The notes: generated from the letters alone by a model not told the origin. DNA of 51,026 nucleotides from Sebaldella sp. S0638 (GCF_024158605.1 NZ_JAMZGM010000021.1:1-51026), one strand, 5' to 3'. Shown: positions 33,559 through 43,265, counted from the first letter of the stretch. Numbers and translations: made by a program.

Positions 33559-34233
33559 TTACATATTTTCTTTAACTTCATTTATTGAACTTTCTACATG
33601 TCTTATAGAAAAGATTTTTGCCGTCTCAATGTCATTCTCTCTTATAGCATTAAGAATTTTTATATGCTCTTCGAGTCTTTCCTGATTTTCGCTGTTTCCT
33701 CTTTCGATATTTCTTCGTCCGTGAATTTTCAGCAATTGCGATATTATGTCATACAGTCTTGTCATTAGTTCATTATCAGTACATTCTGCAATTTTCTTAT
33801 GGAATTCCATATCCCATTCATAAAATTCCTTGTTTAAATCCTTATATTCCATCATCTTTTCTACTATTGGTATAAGTTCCGCTGTTAAAATACTGCAATT
33901 ATTCGCCATCGCCACACTCACTGCCAATGGATCCAGAGCTTTCCTCACTTCCAGTATTTCCAGATATCCGTCCAAATTAAGTGAAATATTCGGTATGATA
34001 TCATTAAAATAAATATTAGGTGTAAGATTATTTACGTAAGTCCCCCCACCTTGTGTTCTTGAGAGTATATTCAAAGCAACAAACTTTTTTATTGCTTCTC
34101 TCACCACTGAACGGCTAACGCCCAGCTCTTTGGAAAGAGATATTTCCGGCGTTATTTTGTCACCGACATCCCATTCGCCCGTTAAAATTTTTTCCTGTAC
34201 ATAGTTAAATACTTTTCCAACCTTATCATCCAT
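33559..34233 (-). CDS. GntR-family regulator, FadR/FCD subfamily
   Basis: A 224-residue regulator. The winged helix (about 1-70) has LSKELGVSRSVVREAIKKFV and TQGGGTYV. The C-terminal FCD helical domain (about 90-215) shows the metal and effector residues EVRKALDPLAV, WDMEFHKKIAECT, and the last histidine in IRHVESSI. FCD regulators bind small acids such as lactate, gluconate or glycerate-related compounds. With glycerate kinase as the next gene downstream (122-base gap), control by a sugar acid is likely but not shown. The SD AAGGGAG lies 7 bases before the ATG. Confidence 0.9.
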   Translation of the reverse strand: MDDKVGKVFNYVQEKILTGEWDVGDKITPEISLSKELGVSRSVVREAIKKFVALNILSRTQGGGTYVNNLTPNIYFNDIIPNISLNLDGYLEILEVRKALDPLAVSVAMANNCSILTAELIPIVEKMMEYKDLNKEFYEWDMEFHKKIAECTDNELMTRLYDIISQLLKIHGRRNIERGNSENQERLEEHIKILNAIRENDIETAKIFSIRHVESSINEVKENM

Positions 34234-34359
34234 AGTTTTTCTCCCTTAAGTTTAAATAAATTATAGTTCCGGATTTTAAAATATCTAAGTAAAAAATTTT
34301 CCTAATACAAAATGACCTGATAACCCTAAATTTTAAAATAAGATCACCATAGATTTAAC

Positions 34360-34388
34360 ATAATTAAAAAATTACGCTCTATTGTCAA
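34360..34388 (-). promoter_or_regulatory. Proximal promoter of the FCD regulator
   Basis: Minus strand: TTGACA (34383-34388), a 17-bp spacer and AATTAT (34360-34365), about 120 bases before the ATG. Confidence 0.5.
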
Positions 34389-34549
34389 ATATATCTAGTT
34401 AAATTTTTTATGTTATGTAATCACCTCCTTGTTTAATTCCTTGTTATCTTAAAAAATTTATTAACTATTGACATGTTTTTCTAAAACAGTTTTTTATTTT
34501 GGGATGAGATTTTTTTATTATAATTTCGTCTATTTACATATATAATCAT

Positions 34550-34578
34550 AGTATAAACATATATTATTATATTGTCAA
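34550..34578 (-). promoter_or_regulatory. Distal promoter upstream of the FCD regulator
   Basis: Minus strand: TTGACA (34573-34578), a 17-bp spacer and TATACT (34550-34555). It would give a ~310-base leader for the regulator gene or drive a small RNA. Confidence 0.55.
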
Positions 34579-34830
34579 TAGAAATTTGCCATATGTTTCT
34601 GATAAAAGTTATATCTGTTCAATTTTCAATTTTCCTTTGTAATGATTCCACTAAAATTGTTTACATATTTCATTGTTTTTTTATAAAAACTAACAATAAA
34701 ATTATATTTTCTCAGTTTTTATCATATGGCCTTTTCTATTATTTTCAAGCCCGGACTTTGTCTGCTTAAAACCCATCCAGTGTATAATGATTACACAGCT
34801 GCTGCTTTATAACATATCTTCGGTTTTATA

Positions 34831-35811
34831 TTACAGATACTTATCTTCTTTCATGAGATAATTCTGTACATAATCCTTTATCCCCTCTTCCAAAGATGTA
34901 AATCCTGCATTGTATCCGGCTTTTTTCAGTTTTTCCATCTTTGCTTCTGTAAAATACTGATATTTTCCTCTTAAATCTTCAGGCATATCTACGAATTTTA
35001 TTCCGTTGATATCCCCGTTCATTGATTCCACGGTTAATTTTGCCAGTTCGTAAAAAGCTCTTGCTCCGCCTGTTCCCAGATTATATACCCCGTTAGGTGC
35101 TCCTTCTTCTTTCATAAGGAAATACATTACGTTTGTAACATCTTTTATATATACAAAGTCTCTAAGCTGATACCCGTCCTTATATCCTTCTTTATGTGAC
35201 TTAAAAAGTTTTACGCCTTTTTCTGCATTATATTGGTTAAATGCGTGAAAAACCATACTCGCCATTCTCCCCTTATGATATTCCTGAGGTCCGTATACAT
35301 TAAAGAATTTCAATCCGAACCATTTTTTCGGAGTTTTCTTCTGCTTTAATGCCCACACATCAAAAATCTTTTTTGAATAACCGTATTTATTCAGAGGTCT
35401 TAATGTAGTATGACCTTCGAGATCTATTTCATCATCATATCCAAGCTCGCCGTCTCCATATGTAGCAGCACTGCTTGCATATACGAAAACCGCATCTTTT
35501 TTTATTGCATAATCCCAAAGCTTTTTAGTATACTCATAATTGTTGTCCATAAGGAAATCCATATCTTTTTCAGTTGTTGCCGAACATGCTCCCATGTGGA
35601 TAATTGCCGTTATTTTTTCATCTGTTGTTTCCAGATAATTAAATAATTCATCTTTATCTACCCAGTCGTAATATTTTCTCTTAGCGAGGTTCAGCCATTT
35701 ATCTTCTGTTCTGAGTTTATCAGAAACTATTATATCTTCCATTCCCATTGTATTCAGCTGCCATACAAAAGCACTTCCTATAAATCCTGCAGCTCCTGTC
35801 ACTATTATCAT
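34831..35811 (-). CDS. hldD: ADP-L-glycero-D-manno-heptose 6-epimerase
   Basis: A 326-residue short-chain dehydrogenase-type epimerase. The NADP-binding GAAGFIGS motif is at the N-terminus. The catalytic pair is in YGYSKKIFD (Y-x3-K), the FFNVYGPQEYHKGRM substrate loop follows, and MGACSATTEKD is typical of HldD/RfaD. It makes the heptose of the LPS inner core, which indicates a Gram-negative-type envelope. The SD GGGGAGG lies 7 bases before the ATG, and the start is only two bases after the stop of the Rcl-like gene, so the two form an operon. Confidence 0.95.
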   Translation of the reverse strand: MIIVTGAAGFIGSAFVWQLNTMGMEDIIVSDKLRTEDKWLNLAKRKYYDWVDKDELFNYLETTDEKITAIIHMGACSATTEKDMDFLMDNNYEYTKKLWDYAIKKDAVFVYASSAATYGDGELGYDDEIDLEGHTTLRPLNKYGYSKKIFDVWALKQKKTPKKWFGLKFFNVYGPQEYHKGRMASMVFHAFNQYNAEKGVKLFKSHKEGYKDGYQLRDFVYIKDVTNVMYFLMKEEGAPNGVYNLGTGGARAFYELAKLTVESMNGDINGIKFVDMPEDLRGKYQYFTEAKMEKLKKAGYNAGFTSLEEGIKDYVQNYLMKEDKYL

Positions 35812-35813
35812 TC

Positions 35814-36230
35814 TTATACCTCCCCGGCAAATATTTTGGCTAATCTTTCCAGTGCTTCATTTATATCACTATATTCAAGTATTTTTATCTTATGGTTTCC
35901 TCTGATCATTGCGGATAATTGCTTCTCCGAACTTTGGTCATAAAGACATATTATATTCTTATCCATTGCATCGGCATAACCTATTTCATATCCCACTCCT
36001 ATAGAAAGTATTGATACTTCGGCTACCATTACGTCACTTTCTCTCAGCCAGTTTATATCCTGCTCATAAATCTCCCTGTCTGTCTGATGATACACGAATT
36101 TTTCTTCATCAGGCTCTGATATATGCTCTGTAAGAACCTTTCCGTATTCTTTTAATCTTCCTATTATCATCTCAAATTCTTTTCTTTTTTCTCTTCCGCC
36201 TCTTACTGAGCCTGCAAAATATATTTTCAT
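35814..36230 (-). CDS. Rcl/DNPH1-like nucleoside 2-deoxyribosyltransferase-fold hydrolase
   Basis: A 138-residue protein. It starts MKIYFAGSVRGG, the substrate-loop signature of the Rcl family; the DINWLRESDVMVAEVS and SIGVGYEIGYADAM segments hold the catalytic glutamate and the phosphate-binding region. Rcl-type enzymes cleave the N-glycosidic bond of deoxynucleoside 5'-monophosphates, clearing damaged or excess nucleotides. It is transcribed just before hldD. The precise substrate cannot be read from the sequence. Confidence 0.82.
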   Translation of the reverse strand: MKIYFAGSVRGGREKRKEFEMIIGRLKEYGKVLTEHISEPDEEKFVYHQTDREIYEQDINWLRESDVMVAEVSILSIGVGYEIGYADAMDKNIICLYDQSSEKQLSAMIRGNHKIKILEYSDINEALERLAKIFAGEV

Positions 36231-36265
36231 ATTCTATTACACCTTCCCGTTTCCATACATTTAGT

Positions 36266-36291
36266 TAAAAAGGAAGATTTGAAACTCTTCC
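36266..36291 (-). terminator. Terminator after the PHP gene
   Basis: GGAAGA (36272-36277) pairs with TCTTCC (36286-36291) around eight bases; on the minus strand TTTTTAA follows. It separates the secA-PHP unit from the Rcl-hldD pair. Confidence 0.55.
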
Positions 36292-36324
36292 CTTGGCATA
36301 TGATCCTTAGTTTGATTCAAAATA

Positions 36325-37164
36325 TTAATGTTTATTTTTTTGTTCATAAAGCTCATCCCAGATGTAAAAAAGTTCTTTTGGTGCGTAATTATCTCCTATA
36401 TCCACGCCTTTTCTGTTTTCACCGTGAAAATCCGATCCCGCACTTTTTATAAGAGAAAATTTTTCTGATGTTTTTTCAAAGTATTTTATATCCTCTTCTG
36501 AAAATAACGAGTAGTATGTTTCTATTCCGTCCAGTCCGTTATCTTTCATATCTTTTACCAGCTGGACAAAAGCATCTTCATCCAGTCCTATAAGCTTCGG
36601 GTGGGCTAAAAACGCCAACCCTCTGCTCTTTTTTATTATTTCAATTCCGTCAAAAGGATTCATGTTCGATTTTGGAACATAGGCAAGGCCGTTTGAGCCG
36701 AGATATTTTTCGAATGCTTCTTTTACATCAGCCACATATCCCTTTGCTATCAAAGCCCTTGCAAGATGTGTCCTGCTTATAATCTCCCCTTCTGCCTCAC
36801 GGAATGTATCTTCTTTTGTAATTTCTATCCCATGGTCATTCAGTATCTTTATGGCTTTTTCATTTCTGTTGATTCTTGCCTGTTTCATTTCTTTGGAAAA
36901 TCTTATCAGGTTTTCATCGTTTTCATCTACGAAGTAGCCGAGTATATGTACTTCTTTCCCCATGTATTCCGTGGATATTTCTATCCCGCTTATGAATTTT
37001 ATGTTATTTTCCATGCATTCTTTTCTAGCCTCGCCAAGCCCTTCCACAGTGTCATGATCAGTAAGCGACAATATTTTTATGCCCTTTTCCACAGCTCTTT
37101 TTACTAATTCGGGGACAGTGAAAGTTCCGTCTGAATACAGCGAATGCATATGGAGATCAGTCAT
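36325..37164 (-). CDS. PHP-domain phosphoesterase (RNase AM/YciV type)
   Basis: A 279-residue metal-dependent phosphoesterase. The PHP motifs are in order: DLHMHSLYSDGT, SLTDHDTVEG, the H of VHILGYF, AFLAHPKLIG, and AGSDFHGENRK near the end. Close relatives (TrpH/YciV, RNase AM) hydrolyse 3',5'-nucleoside bisphosphates and trim RNA 5' ends. It follows secA after five bases, so it is co-transcribed with it. The length matches that subfamily. Confidence 0.88.
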   Translation of the reverse strand: MTDLHMHSLYSDGTFTVPELVKRAVEKGIKILSLTDHDTVEGLGEARKECMENNIKFISGIEISTEYMGKEVHILGYFVDENDENLIRFSKEMKQARINRNEKAIKILNDHGIEITKEDTFREAEGEIISRTHLARALIAKGYVADVKEAFEKYLGSNGLAYVPKSNMNPFDGIEIIKKSRGLAFLAHPKLIGLDEDAFVQLVKDMKDNGLDGIETYYSLFSEEDIKYFEKTSEKFSLIKSAGSDFHGENRKGVDIGDNYAPKELFYIWDELYEQKNKH

Positions 37165-37169
37165 TGTTA

Positions 37170-39842
37170 TTACCTTCTTCCTTTATGATTCTGTCTTTCC
37201 AGTTCTCTTCTTTTCTTTCTCGAAACATTAAGCATTTCACTTTCAGCCTTTTCAAGTGCATCTCCCACTTCTTCGGCTTCTTCTATCTCCTGATGTACAG
37301 ACTCTAATCCCTGTGCTCTTTCCTCCGCTTCCATCTCTTCTTCAGTTTTGAATCTCAGCTTCATCAGGAATGAGCTTACTTCTCTCTTTATACCGTCTAT
37401 CATTTCATTATAAAGATCAGTACTGATTATTTTATATTCATTAATCGGATTCTTTTGCCCGTATGATCTCAGATATATTCCTTCTCTCAGTTCTGTAAGG
37501 TTTTTCAGATTTTCTCTCCATCTCTGATCCAGTACTTCCAGCATTATGTATCTTTCTACATCTCTGAACTGTTCAGAACCAATTTCTCTCTCTTTATTAT
37601 TATATCTGTCAAGAAGATCCTGAATAATTTCAGCTTTCATTTTATTTCTTTCCATATCAAGGTACAGTTCAGGTACATGATAGTTATAGCTGTCTCTAAG
37701 ATTATCCACCAGATAATCAAAATTCCAGTCATCTCTTGAGTCTCCTGAAAGTGCATTATCTATGAAGTCCTCTACAGTTTCTTTCATCATGGAAATAATC
37801 AGGTCTTTCAGATCCTCATTTCTCAGAACAAGGTCTCTTTGTGCATATACTACTTCTCTTTGTTTATTATTAATATCATCATATTCAAGCAGATTTTTTC
37901 TTATTGAAAAGTTTCTGCTTTCTACTCTTTTTTGTGCTCCTTCTACTGCTCTTGTGATGAATTTATTTCTTATTTCCTCGTGTTCTTCTACTTTTAACGA
38001 AGCCATCATGTTTTGCAGTCTGTCTCCGCCGAACAGTCTCATTAGATCATCTTCAAGTGACAGATAAAATTCAGATGCTCCCGGATCTCCCTGACGTCCT
38101 GCCCGTCCTCTAAGCTGGTTATCTATACGTCTGCTTTCATGTCTTTCTGTTCCTAATATAAATAGTCCCCCTGCTGCTACGACTTTTTCCTTGTTTTCCT
38201 CACATTCTCCCTGATACTGATCTACCAGTTCTCTGAATTCAGGAGTTCCTCTGTCTGTAGTTTTTAATGCAAGAGATTCCGGATCTCCTCCCAGTTTTAT
38301 ATCCGTTCCTCTTCCTGCCATATTTGTTGCTATTGTTACTGCTTTATATCTACCTGCCTGTGCTATTATTTCCGCTTCTCTTGTATGCTGCTTGGCATTC
38401 AGGACATCATGCGGGATTCTTGCTTTTTTCAGCAGTTTTGACAGATCTTCGGAGTTCTGTATCGAAGCTGTTCCCACCAGTATCGGCTGTCCGTTCTCGT
38501 AAAGTTCTTTTATTTTTTCTACTATTGCATCGTATTTTGCTCTTTTTGTAATGTAAATAACATCAGAAAAATCTTTTCTTATAACAGGTTTATTCGTAGG
38601 TATTGCTACAACACCCAGTTTATATATCTGCTTAAATTCATCTTCCTCAGTTTTTGCCGTACCCGTCATTCCTGACAGTTTCTCATACATTCTGAAGTAA
38701 TTTTGAAGTGTAATTGTGGCAAGTGTCTGGTTTTCCCCTGCTACTTCCAGATTTTCCTTTGCTTCAATTGCCTGGTGAAGACCGTCTGAATATCTTCTTC
38801 CTTCCATTAGTCTTCCTGTGAATTCATCTACTATTATTACTTCGTCATCTTCATTTATTATATAATCCCTGTCCAGTTTGAACAGTTCCTTAGCTTTCAG
38901 TGCCTGAGCCAAAAAGTGCGTAAGCTCTACGTGTTCAGGTGAGTAAAGGTTTTCTATATTAAGTATTCTTTCTACGTTTTTTATACCTTTCTCAGTCATT
39001 GTTACATTGTGCTGTTTCTCGTCTACTTCATAATCTTCGTAATCTTCCTCAGGTATAACAGTATTTTTCTTATCTTTTATTTTTTCTGTTTTCACACTTC
39101 TTTTCAGCTGTAATACTACTTTGGCAAAAACATTATACCAGTGTGTAGTTTCTTCAGCTGCTCCTGAAATTATCAGAGGGGTTCTTGCCTCATCTATCAG
39201 AATCGAATCTATTTCATCGACTATTGCATAGTGATGTACTCTTTGTACTTTTTCTTTGATATTATGAACCATATTATCCCTTAAATAATCAAAACCAAAT
39301 TCATTATTCGTACCATAAGTAATATCAGATGCATATGATCTTTTTCTGTCTTCGTTTGATATACCGTTTACTATTACACCTACAGACAGTCCCAGAAAAT
39401 TATAAAGGGGTCTCATTATTTCCATATCCCGCTGTGCAAGATAGTCATTTACAGTTATTATATGCACACCCTTGCTTGTAAGTGCGTTAAGATAAATAGC
39501 AAGTGTCGCCATCAGGGTTTTTCCTTCCCCGGTTTTCATTTCTGCTATTCTTCCGCTGTGAAGAATCATTCCACCAATAAGCTGTACATCATAATGACGC
39601 ATTCTAAGTACTCTTTTTGCACCTTCTCTTGCCACGGCAAACGCTTCCGGCAGTATATCATCAAGGTCTTCTCCGCCTTCAAATCTTATTTTGAATTCTT
39701 CTGTTTTTCCTTTTAGTTCAAAATCTGTAAGCTTTTCTATTTTTGGTTCGAGGGCATTTATCGCCTCTACTTTTTTCATTAATTTTTTTACTTCTCTCTC
39801 GTCAGAAGTCCCGAATATTTTGTTTGCGACTGCGTTTAACAT
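37170..39842 (-). CDS. secA: Preprotein translocase ATPase SecA
   Basis: An 890-residue motor of the Sec pathway, at the membrane with SecYEG. The Walker A is MKTGEGKT (Lys108), the DEAD motif is VDEID, and the [14 protein letters not shown]-type motif VI reads [16 protein letters not shown]. The central insert [20 protein letters not shown] lies in the first nucleotide domain. The C-terminus ends [16 protein letters not shown] with no Cys/His zinc finger, so it lacks the SecB-binding tail seen in E. coli SecA. The SD AAAGGAG lies 6 bases before the ATG. The PHP gene follows. Confidence 0.97.
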   Translation of the reverse strand: MLNAVANKIFGTSDEREVKKLMKKVEAINALEPKIEKLTDFELKGKTEEFKIRFEGGEDLDDILPEAFAVAREGAKRVLRMRHYDVQLIGGMILHSGRIAEMKTGEGKTLMATLAIYLNALTSKGVHIITVNDYLAQRDMEIMRPLYNFLGLSVGVIVNGISNEDRKRSYASDITYGTNNEFGFDYLRDNMVHNIKEKVQRVHHYAIVDEIDSILIDEARTPLIISGAAEETTHWYNVFAKVVLQLKRSVKTEKIKDKKNTVIPEEDYEDYEVDEKQHNVTMTEKGIKNVERILNIENLYSPEHVELTHFLAQALKAKELFKLDRDYIINEDDEVIIVDEFTGRLMEGRRYSDGLHQAIEAKENLEVAGENQTLATITLQNYFRMYEKLSGMTGTAKTEEDEFKQIYKLGVVAIPTNKPVIRKDFSDVIYITKRAKYDAIVEKIKELYENGQPILVGTASIQNSEDLSKLLKKARIPHDVLNAKQHTREAEIIAQAGRYKAVTIATNMAGRGTDIKLGGDPESLALKTTDRGTPEFRELVDQYQGECEENKEKVVAAGGLFILGTERHESRRIDNQLRGRAGRQGDPGASEFYLSLEDDLMRLFGGDRLQNMMASLKVEEHEEIRNKFITRAVEGAQKRVESRNFSIRKNLLEYDDINNKQREVVYAQRDLVLRNEDLKDLIISMMKETVEDFIDNALSGDSRDDWNFDYLVDNLRDSYNYHVPELYLDMERNKMKAEIIQDLLDRYNNKEREIGSEQFRDVERYIMLEVLDQRWRENLKNLTELREGIYLRSYGQKNPINEYKIISTDLYNEMIDGIKREVSSFLMKLRFKTEEEMEAEERAQGLESVHQEIEEAEEVGDALEKAESEMLNVSRKKRRELERQNHKGRR

Positions 39843-39901
39843 CTCTTCTCCTTTAGGTTTTATTTTTTTAGTAATTATTATACAACAAAATAAAGGAGTC
39901 T

Positions 39902-40273
39902 CTATTCCAAACTTCTTTCCATCACTTCCTGAAGCTTTTTATTTTTTATGTCTTCATTCTTATTTATATATATTAATTTTTCAGTCTCTTTTTTTGAACT
40001 TATAAAATAATCCCTGAAATCTACAGGTTTTATACTGACTTCTGCATAATAATCGTCATGCAGGTCTTTCAGGTCGTCTATGCTAAGATTGTCTTTCTTT
40101 ATATCTTTTATCTTAAGTATAAGTCTTTTCAGCTCTTCCTCATTTAAACCCGATATAAACTCCAGCTTTTCCCTATGTATAATTAAACCCTGACTTTTTC
40201 CAGCATAATTATTCGTGTAGCTCAAAAGGAACAACACTAATGATGCCAAAAACAAGGCTTTCTTACTTTTCAT
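39902..40273 (-). CDS. Small exported or membrane-anchored protein, unknown function
   Basis: A 123-residue protein with a short basic start and one hydrophobic segment (about 5-22) that looks like a signal peptide or anchor. A charged, helical rest with many K, E and D follows. No cysteine forms a lipobox. It lies 59 bases before secA on the same strand, so it may share the secA transcript. I do not recognise a family. Confidence 0.6.
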   Translation of the reverse strand: MKSKKALFLASLVLFLLSYTNNYAGKSQGLIIHREKLEFISGLNEEELKRLILKIKDIKKDNLSIDDLKDLHDDYYAEVSIKPVDFRDYFISSKKETEKLIYINKNEDIKNKKLQEVMERSLE

Positions 40274-40611
40274 GTTTTACCTCTTTTTTCTTTATTAATT
40301 GCTCAAAATCAGGCAATATGCACCAATGCTAAAACATATGCCCCTTATCTCTTTACTAAAACATAAGTCTGCAGCTGAGACAAGGTATTACTATTTTATC
40401 ATTTATTAATAAATTTGTATAGTTAAATAGTGAAATTATTATGATTTTCAAAGAAAAAACTATATTTTTTTAATAACAAACAATATTTAATAAAATATTC
40501 TGATAATTTAACAATTACTCCTTTTACATTATTTAGTAAAATGTTTTTATAAATTTGTTTTAATTTTTCTGCATAATATTTAATTTCGAACTTCTTATTA
40601 TTTGGCTGTCC
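40274..40611. other. AT-rich gap, no gene seen
   Basis: About 340 bases between two small minus-strand genes. A direct repeat CTAAAACATA occurs twice (about 40331 and 40357). No tRNA, terminator with a clear U tract, or open frame is visible. Confidence 0.5.
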
Positions 40612-40938
40612 TTATCCTACAAGAATAAATACCGTTAGTATTATAAAATAAAAAATATCAATAATTATAGTGAATTTCATACTTTTCTTTTTTATAAAAA
40701 GAAATTTTATAATCAGCACCAAAAGTGATATTCCTGTTAAAAAAACCGCTATCTTTGTATTTATTCTTTCCATACCATAGACAGCTATAAATATCAGTGC
40801 AAAAAACATATAAAAACCCACTGTTGCTGTACTTAGTAAAAAATCAAATATTTTCGCAAATGGTTTTCCGTCATTCGTTTTGTACATAAAATATTTTACA
40901 ATATATAATAAAAAAAATATTCCTATAATCCTTATCAT
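40612..40938 (-). CDS. Small polytopic membrane protein, unknown function
   Basis: A 108-residue, very hydrophobic protein with about four membrane segments, beginning MIRIIGIFFLLYIVKYF and ending in a hydrophobic helix. The start at 40938 is preferred because GAGG lies 11 bases before it and the protein begins at a membrane helix. The frame runs open 30 codons further upstream. No conserved motif is recognised. It stands alone between gaps. Confidence 0.5.
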   Translation of the reverse strand: MIRIIGIFFLLYIVKYFMYKTNDGKPFAKIFDFLLSTATVGFYMFFALIFIAVYGMERINTKIAVFLTGISLLVLIIKFLFIKKKSMKFTIIIDIFYFIILTVFILVG

Positions 40939-41088
40939 TTTAATTTTAACCTCTTTCTTTATAAAATAAAAGCTTATGTTCATTTTATCATATAATATCA
41001 GTAATATAAAAGAAATTTCCGGCAGCAAAAAATTTTATGATATAATAAATTAAAAAGATTATCTTCTCCATTTCCAAGTAAATTATCA

Positions 41089-41119
41089 TTGACTTTCCCC
41101 TAACTGGAAAGTGTATAAT
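41089..41119 (+). promoter_or_regulatory. MerR-type promoter with 19-bp spacer and dyad
   Basis: TTGACT (41089-41094) and TATAAT (41114-41119) are 19 bp apart, two longer than normal. A perfect dyad ACTTTCC/GGAAAGT (41092-41098 with 41106-41112) sits in the spacer. This is the classic target that MerR-family regulators twist to activate, and the next gene encodes such a regulator, so it is self-regulated. Confidence 0.75.
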
Positions 41120-41159
41120 CTAATCATAACCCGGGAAAATAAATTAAGGAGGTTCTAAT

Positions 41160-41966
41160 TTGCTGCCTATAGGTATTTTTTCAAAATTCAGCAATGTAAC
41201 TACTAAAACATTAAGATATTATGATGAAATCGGTTTATTGAAACCTGTATATATCAACGATGAAAACGGATATCGGTATTATAAGGCTGAGCAGCTCGTA
41301 ACTGTACTGCTGATCAAAAAATTAAAATTATATGGTTTTTCACTGGAAGAAATTTCCAAAACATTGATAAATTCTGGTGATAATACTCTTTTCCTTTTAT
41401 ATATGAGAAAAAAACAGGAGGAAATGAGGAAAAAATTAAAAGATTATACAGCTATCCTTGCCAGTCTGGACAAGGATATCCAAAATCTGGAAAGGGGAAT
41501 AAATATTATGGCATATTTAGATGATATTCAGGTAAATCTCGTCGAAACCCAGCCTAAAAATATTATTTTTATAAGAGAAAAAATAAATGTAAGTGATTAC
41601 GGGAAATATTTAGGGAAACTTTATGAAACAATTATGGCAGAGAAATATAAAATAACCGGTGTTCCTTTATCTATATTTCACGACAGAGAATTTAACCCGG
41701 AAAATTATGATATAGAAATAGCAGTTCCTGTAGAAGAAGAAACAGAAAAAACCCGTGAGCTTTCAGGTGGTTTATGTGCAACAGCACTTTTCAAAGGACC
41801 ATATTCTGAACTCACTTCTGTTTACACCAAGCTAAATCAATGGATAGAAAATGAAGGATATAAAATTATAAACGCTCCTTATGAATTATATCTTACAAAT
41901 CCCGGAACCACAGCACCGGAAAATTATATGACAGAAATATACTGTCCTGTGGAAAAAATAACTTAA
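41160..41966 (+). CDS. MerR-family regulator with GyrI-like effector domain
   Basis: A 268-residue regulator. The N-terminal MerR helix-turn-helix has FSKFSNVTTKTLRYYDEIGLL and the YRYY wing. A coiled-coil dimer helix (about 85-115) is next, then a GyrI-like small-molecule domain (about 120-268, ending TEIYCPVEK). This matches BmrR/TipA-like multidrug-sensing activators. The start is TTG at 41160 with AAGGAGG 7 bases before it. No efflux pump lies next to it. The promoter at 41089-41119 suggests autoregulation. Confidence 0.9.
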   Translation: MLPIGIFSKFSNVTTKTLRYYDEIGLLKPVYINDENGYRYYKAEQLVTVLLIKKLKLYGFSLEEISKTLINSGDNTLFLLYMRKKQEEMRKKLKDYTAILASLDKDIQNLERGINIMAYLDDIQVNLVETQPKNIIFIREKINVSDYGKYLGKLYETIMAEKYKITGVPLSIFHDREFNPENYDIEIAVPVEEETEKTRELSGGLCATALFKGPYSELTSVYTKLNQWIENEGYKIINAPYELYLTNPGTTAPENYMTEIYCPVEKIT

Positions 41967-41979
41967 TTTTCACCAAATC

Positions 41980-42007
41980 AAAAGGGCAGTTTTTAGCTGC
42001 CCTTTTT
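41980..42007. terminator. Bidirectional terminator between merR and DJ-1 genes
   Basis: AAAAGGGCAG (41980-41989) pairs perfectly with CTGCCCTTTT (41997-42006) around seven bases, giving a T tract on both strands between convergent genes. Confidence 0.85.
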
Positions 42008-42029
42008 ATCAAATCTTATTTTTCAAAAC

Positions 42030-42554
42030 TTACAAAGCCCATATAAAGTATGGAATCATTTCCATTGCACTTTCCTCTGTCTTTGCAGTAAATACATTCT
42101 GAGATATCATAGAACTGTTATCTGTGGCAGTTCCGCTGTTTACAGCTGCTTTAGCATATGGGTGCAATGCGACTTTCTTATCTTTTATCACACCTGCTAT
42201 TTCAAATATTAAGCCTGCCGCACAGTGTCCTGCTAGTTTTTTGTTCAGTTCATTGAATTTTGCTATTATCTCAAACATATCTTTATATTCAGTCTCTTCT
42301 TTATGCTTTGCAAATTCCTTGATTGCATCTCCGCATGCGAATACCACTCCGTCATACTCTGTTTCGTGTCCTTTCAGATCACCGATTACTCCGTCTAATT
42401 CTAAAGCCAGTCCCGAATTAGTCTTTACATTTTTTGTACTGTTCACGGCAAATGTCTTATACTCCACACCATTTTCAAAAAATGCTTCCAGATATGCGAA
42501 TAATCCATAACCATTTACGGGATTCGGAACTAGTACTGCTACTTTTTTTCCCAT
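42030..42554 (-). CDS. DJ-1/PfpI-superfamily protein
   Basis: A 174-residue protein of the DJ-1/PfpI fold. The nucleophile-elbow cysteine is Cys111 in AGHCAAGLIFEIAG, and VAVLVPNPVNGYGL forms the first strand and loop. Members include glyoxalase-, chaperone- or amidase-like enzymes that answer carbonyl or oxidative stress. It follows the nitroreductase gene (105-base gap) and lies in the Rrf2-headed group. The actual reaction is not known. Confidence 0.82.
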   Translation of the reverse strand: MGKKVAVLVPNPVNGYGLFAYLEAFFENGVEYKTFAVNSTKNVKTNSGLALELDGVIGDLKGHETEYDGVVFACGDAIKEFAKHKEETEYKDMFEIIAKFNELNKKLAGHCAAGLIFEIAGVIKDKKVALHPYAKAAVNSGTATDNSSMISQNVFTAKTEESAMEMIPYFIWAL

Positions 42555-42659
42555 TACAAAACCTCCTGACCATATTTTTATCTATATAAATCTGCTTCTT
42601 TTTACAGCAGTATATTCTGCCTGCCGCAGCTTTATATCTTTTTTTATCACTGTTATTTT

Positions 42660-43265
42660 TTAATAAAGTTTTACTACTTCGCTGAAGTCCAGAAATTTTC
42701 TGTCTCCAGGAGTTTCATCAGCAAGTCCGAAAGGCATTTGTGCTCTTAATCTCCATGTAGAAGGTACATTCCATTCCTGCTTTACAGATGCATCAATCAG
42801 CGGGTTATAGTGCTGTAATGATGCTGCAAGTCCTTCTGTATGTAACAGCATCCATACTGCATACTGTAACATTCCGTTTGCCTGCTCAGCCCATACAGGA
42901 AAGTTATCCGCATATAACGAGAAGTTATCCTGCATATTTTTTGTTGTAGTGTCTTCTTCAAAAAACATTACTGTACCAAATCCTGAGGCAAAACCGTTTA
43001 ATTTATCTTCTGTCGGCTTAAAATCCTGACCTTCGGGCAATGTTTTCTTTACTTCTGCTTTAGCTATATCCCAAAGTTTTTTATTTTCATCTCCAGTTAC
43101 TACGATCATTCTTGCACTCTGCATACCAAATGCAGAAGGCGTATAAAGTGCCACTTTTAAAATTTCTTCAATTTTTTCCTTTGTCAAATTTTCAGGTTTT
43201 TTCAAATTTCTGATTGATCTACGTTCCTTAATTGCATCTGCAATACTTTTAGAATTCATTGACAT
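42660..43265 (-). CDS. Nitroreductase-family flavoprotein
   Basis: A 201-residue FMN enzyme. The RRSIRNLKKPENLTKEKIEEIL N-terminus, the ALYTPSAFGMQSARMIVV motif and the GLAASLQHYNP segment are typical of the YdgI/HinP-like nitroreductases. They reduce nitro or quinone compounds with NAD(P)H. It stands between the Rrf2 regulator (48-base gap) and the DJ-1 gene, so it is probably part of a redox-stress operon. The SD AAGGGAG precedes the ATG. Confidence 0.9.
   Translation of the reverse strand: MSMNSKSIADAIKERRSIRNLKKPENLTKEKIEEILKVALYTPSAFGMQSARMIVVTGDENKKLWDIAKAEVKKTLPEGQDFKPTEDKLNGFASGFGTVMFFEEDTTTKNMQDNFSLYADNFPVWAEQANGMLQYAVWMLLHTEGLAASLQHYNPLIDASVKQEWNVPSTWRLRAQMPFGLADETPGDRKFLDFSEVVKLY

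Larger units (their letters stand above)
34234..34830. other. 600-base gap: two leftward promoters and an orphan SD
   Basis: No gene. Two minus-strand promoters read toward the FCD regulator: TTGACA-17-AATTAT (34360-34388) and TTGACA-17-TATACT (34550-34578). Between them a perfect AAGGAGGTGAT on the minus strand (34420-34430) has no ATG, GTG or TTG at normal distance. The right part (34580-34830) shows no clear feature apart from a GTTTACAT motif near 34660. Confidence 0.5.

Noticed and set aside
34419-34430. ATCACCTCCTT on the plus strand as a 16S rRNA 3' end
   Set aside because: Only the last bases match; the sequence before it is not rRNA. It is better read as an SD on the minus strand.
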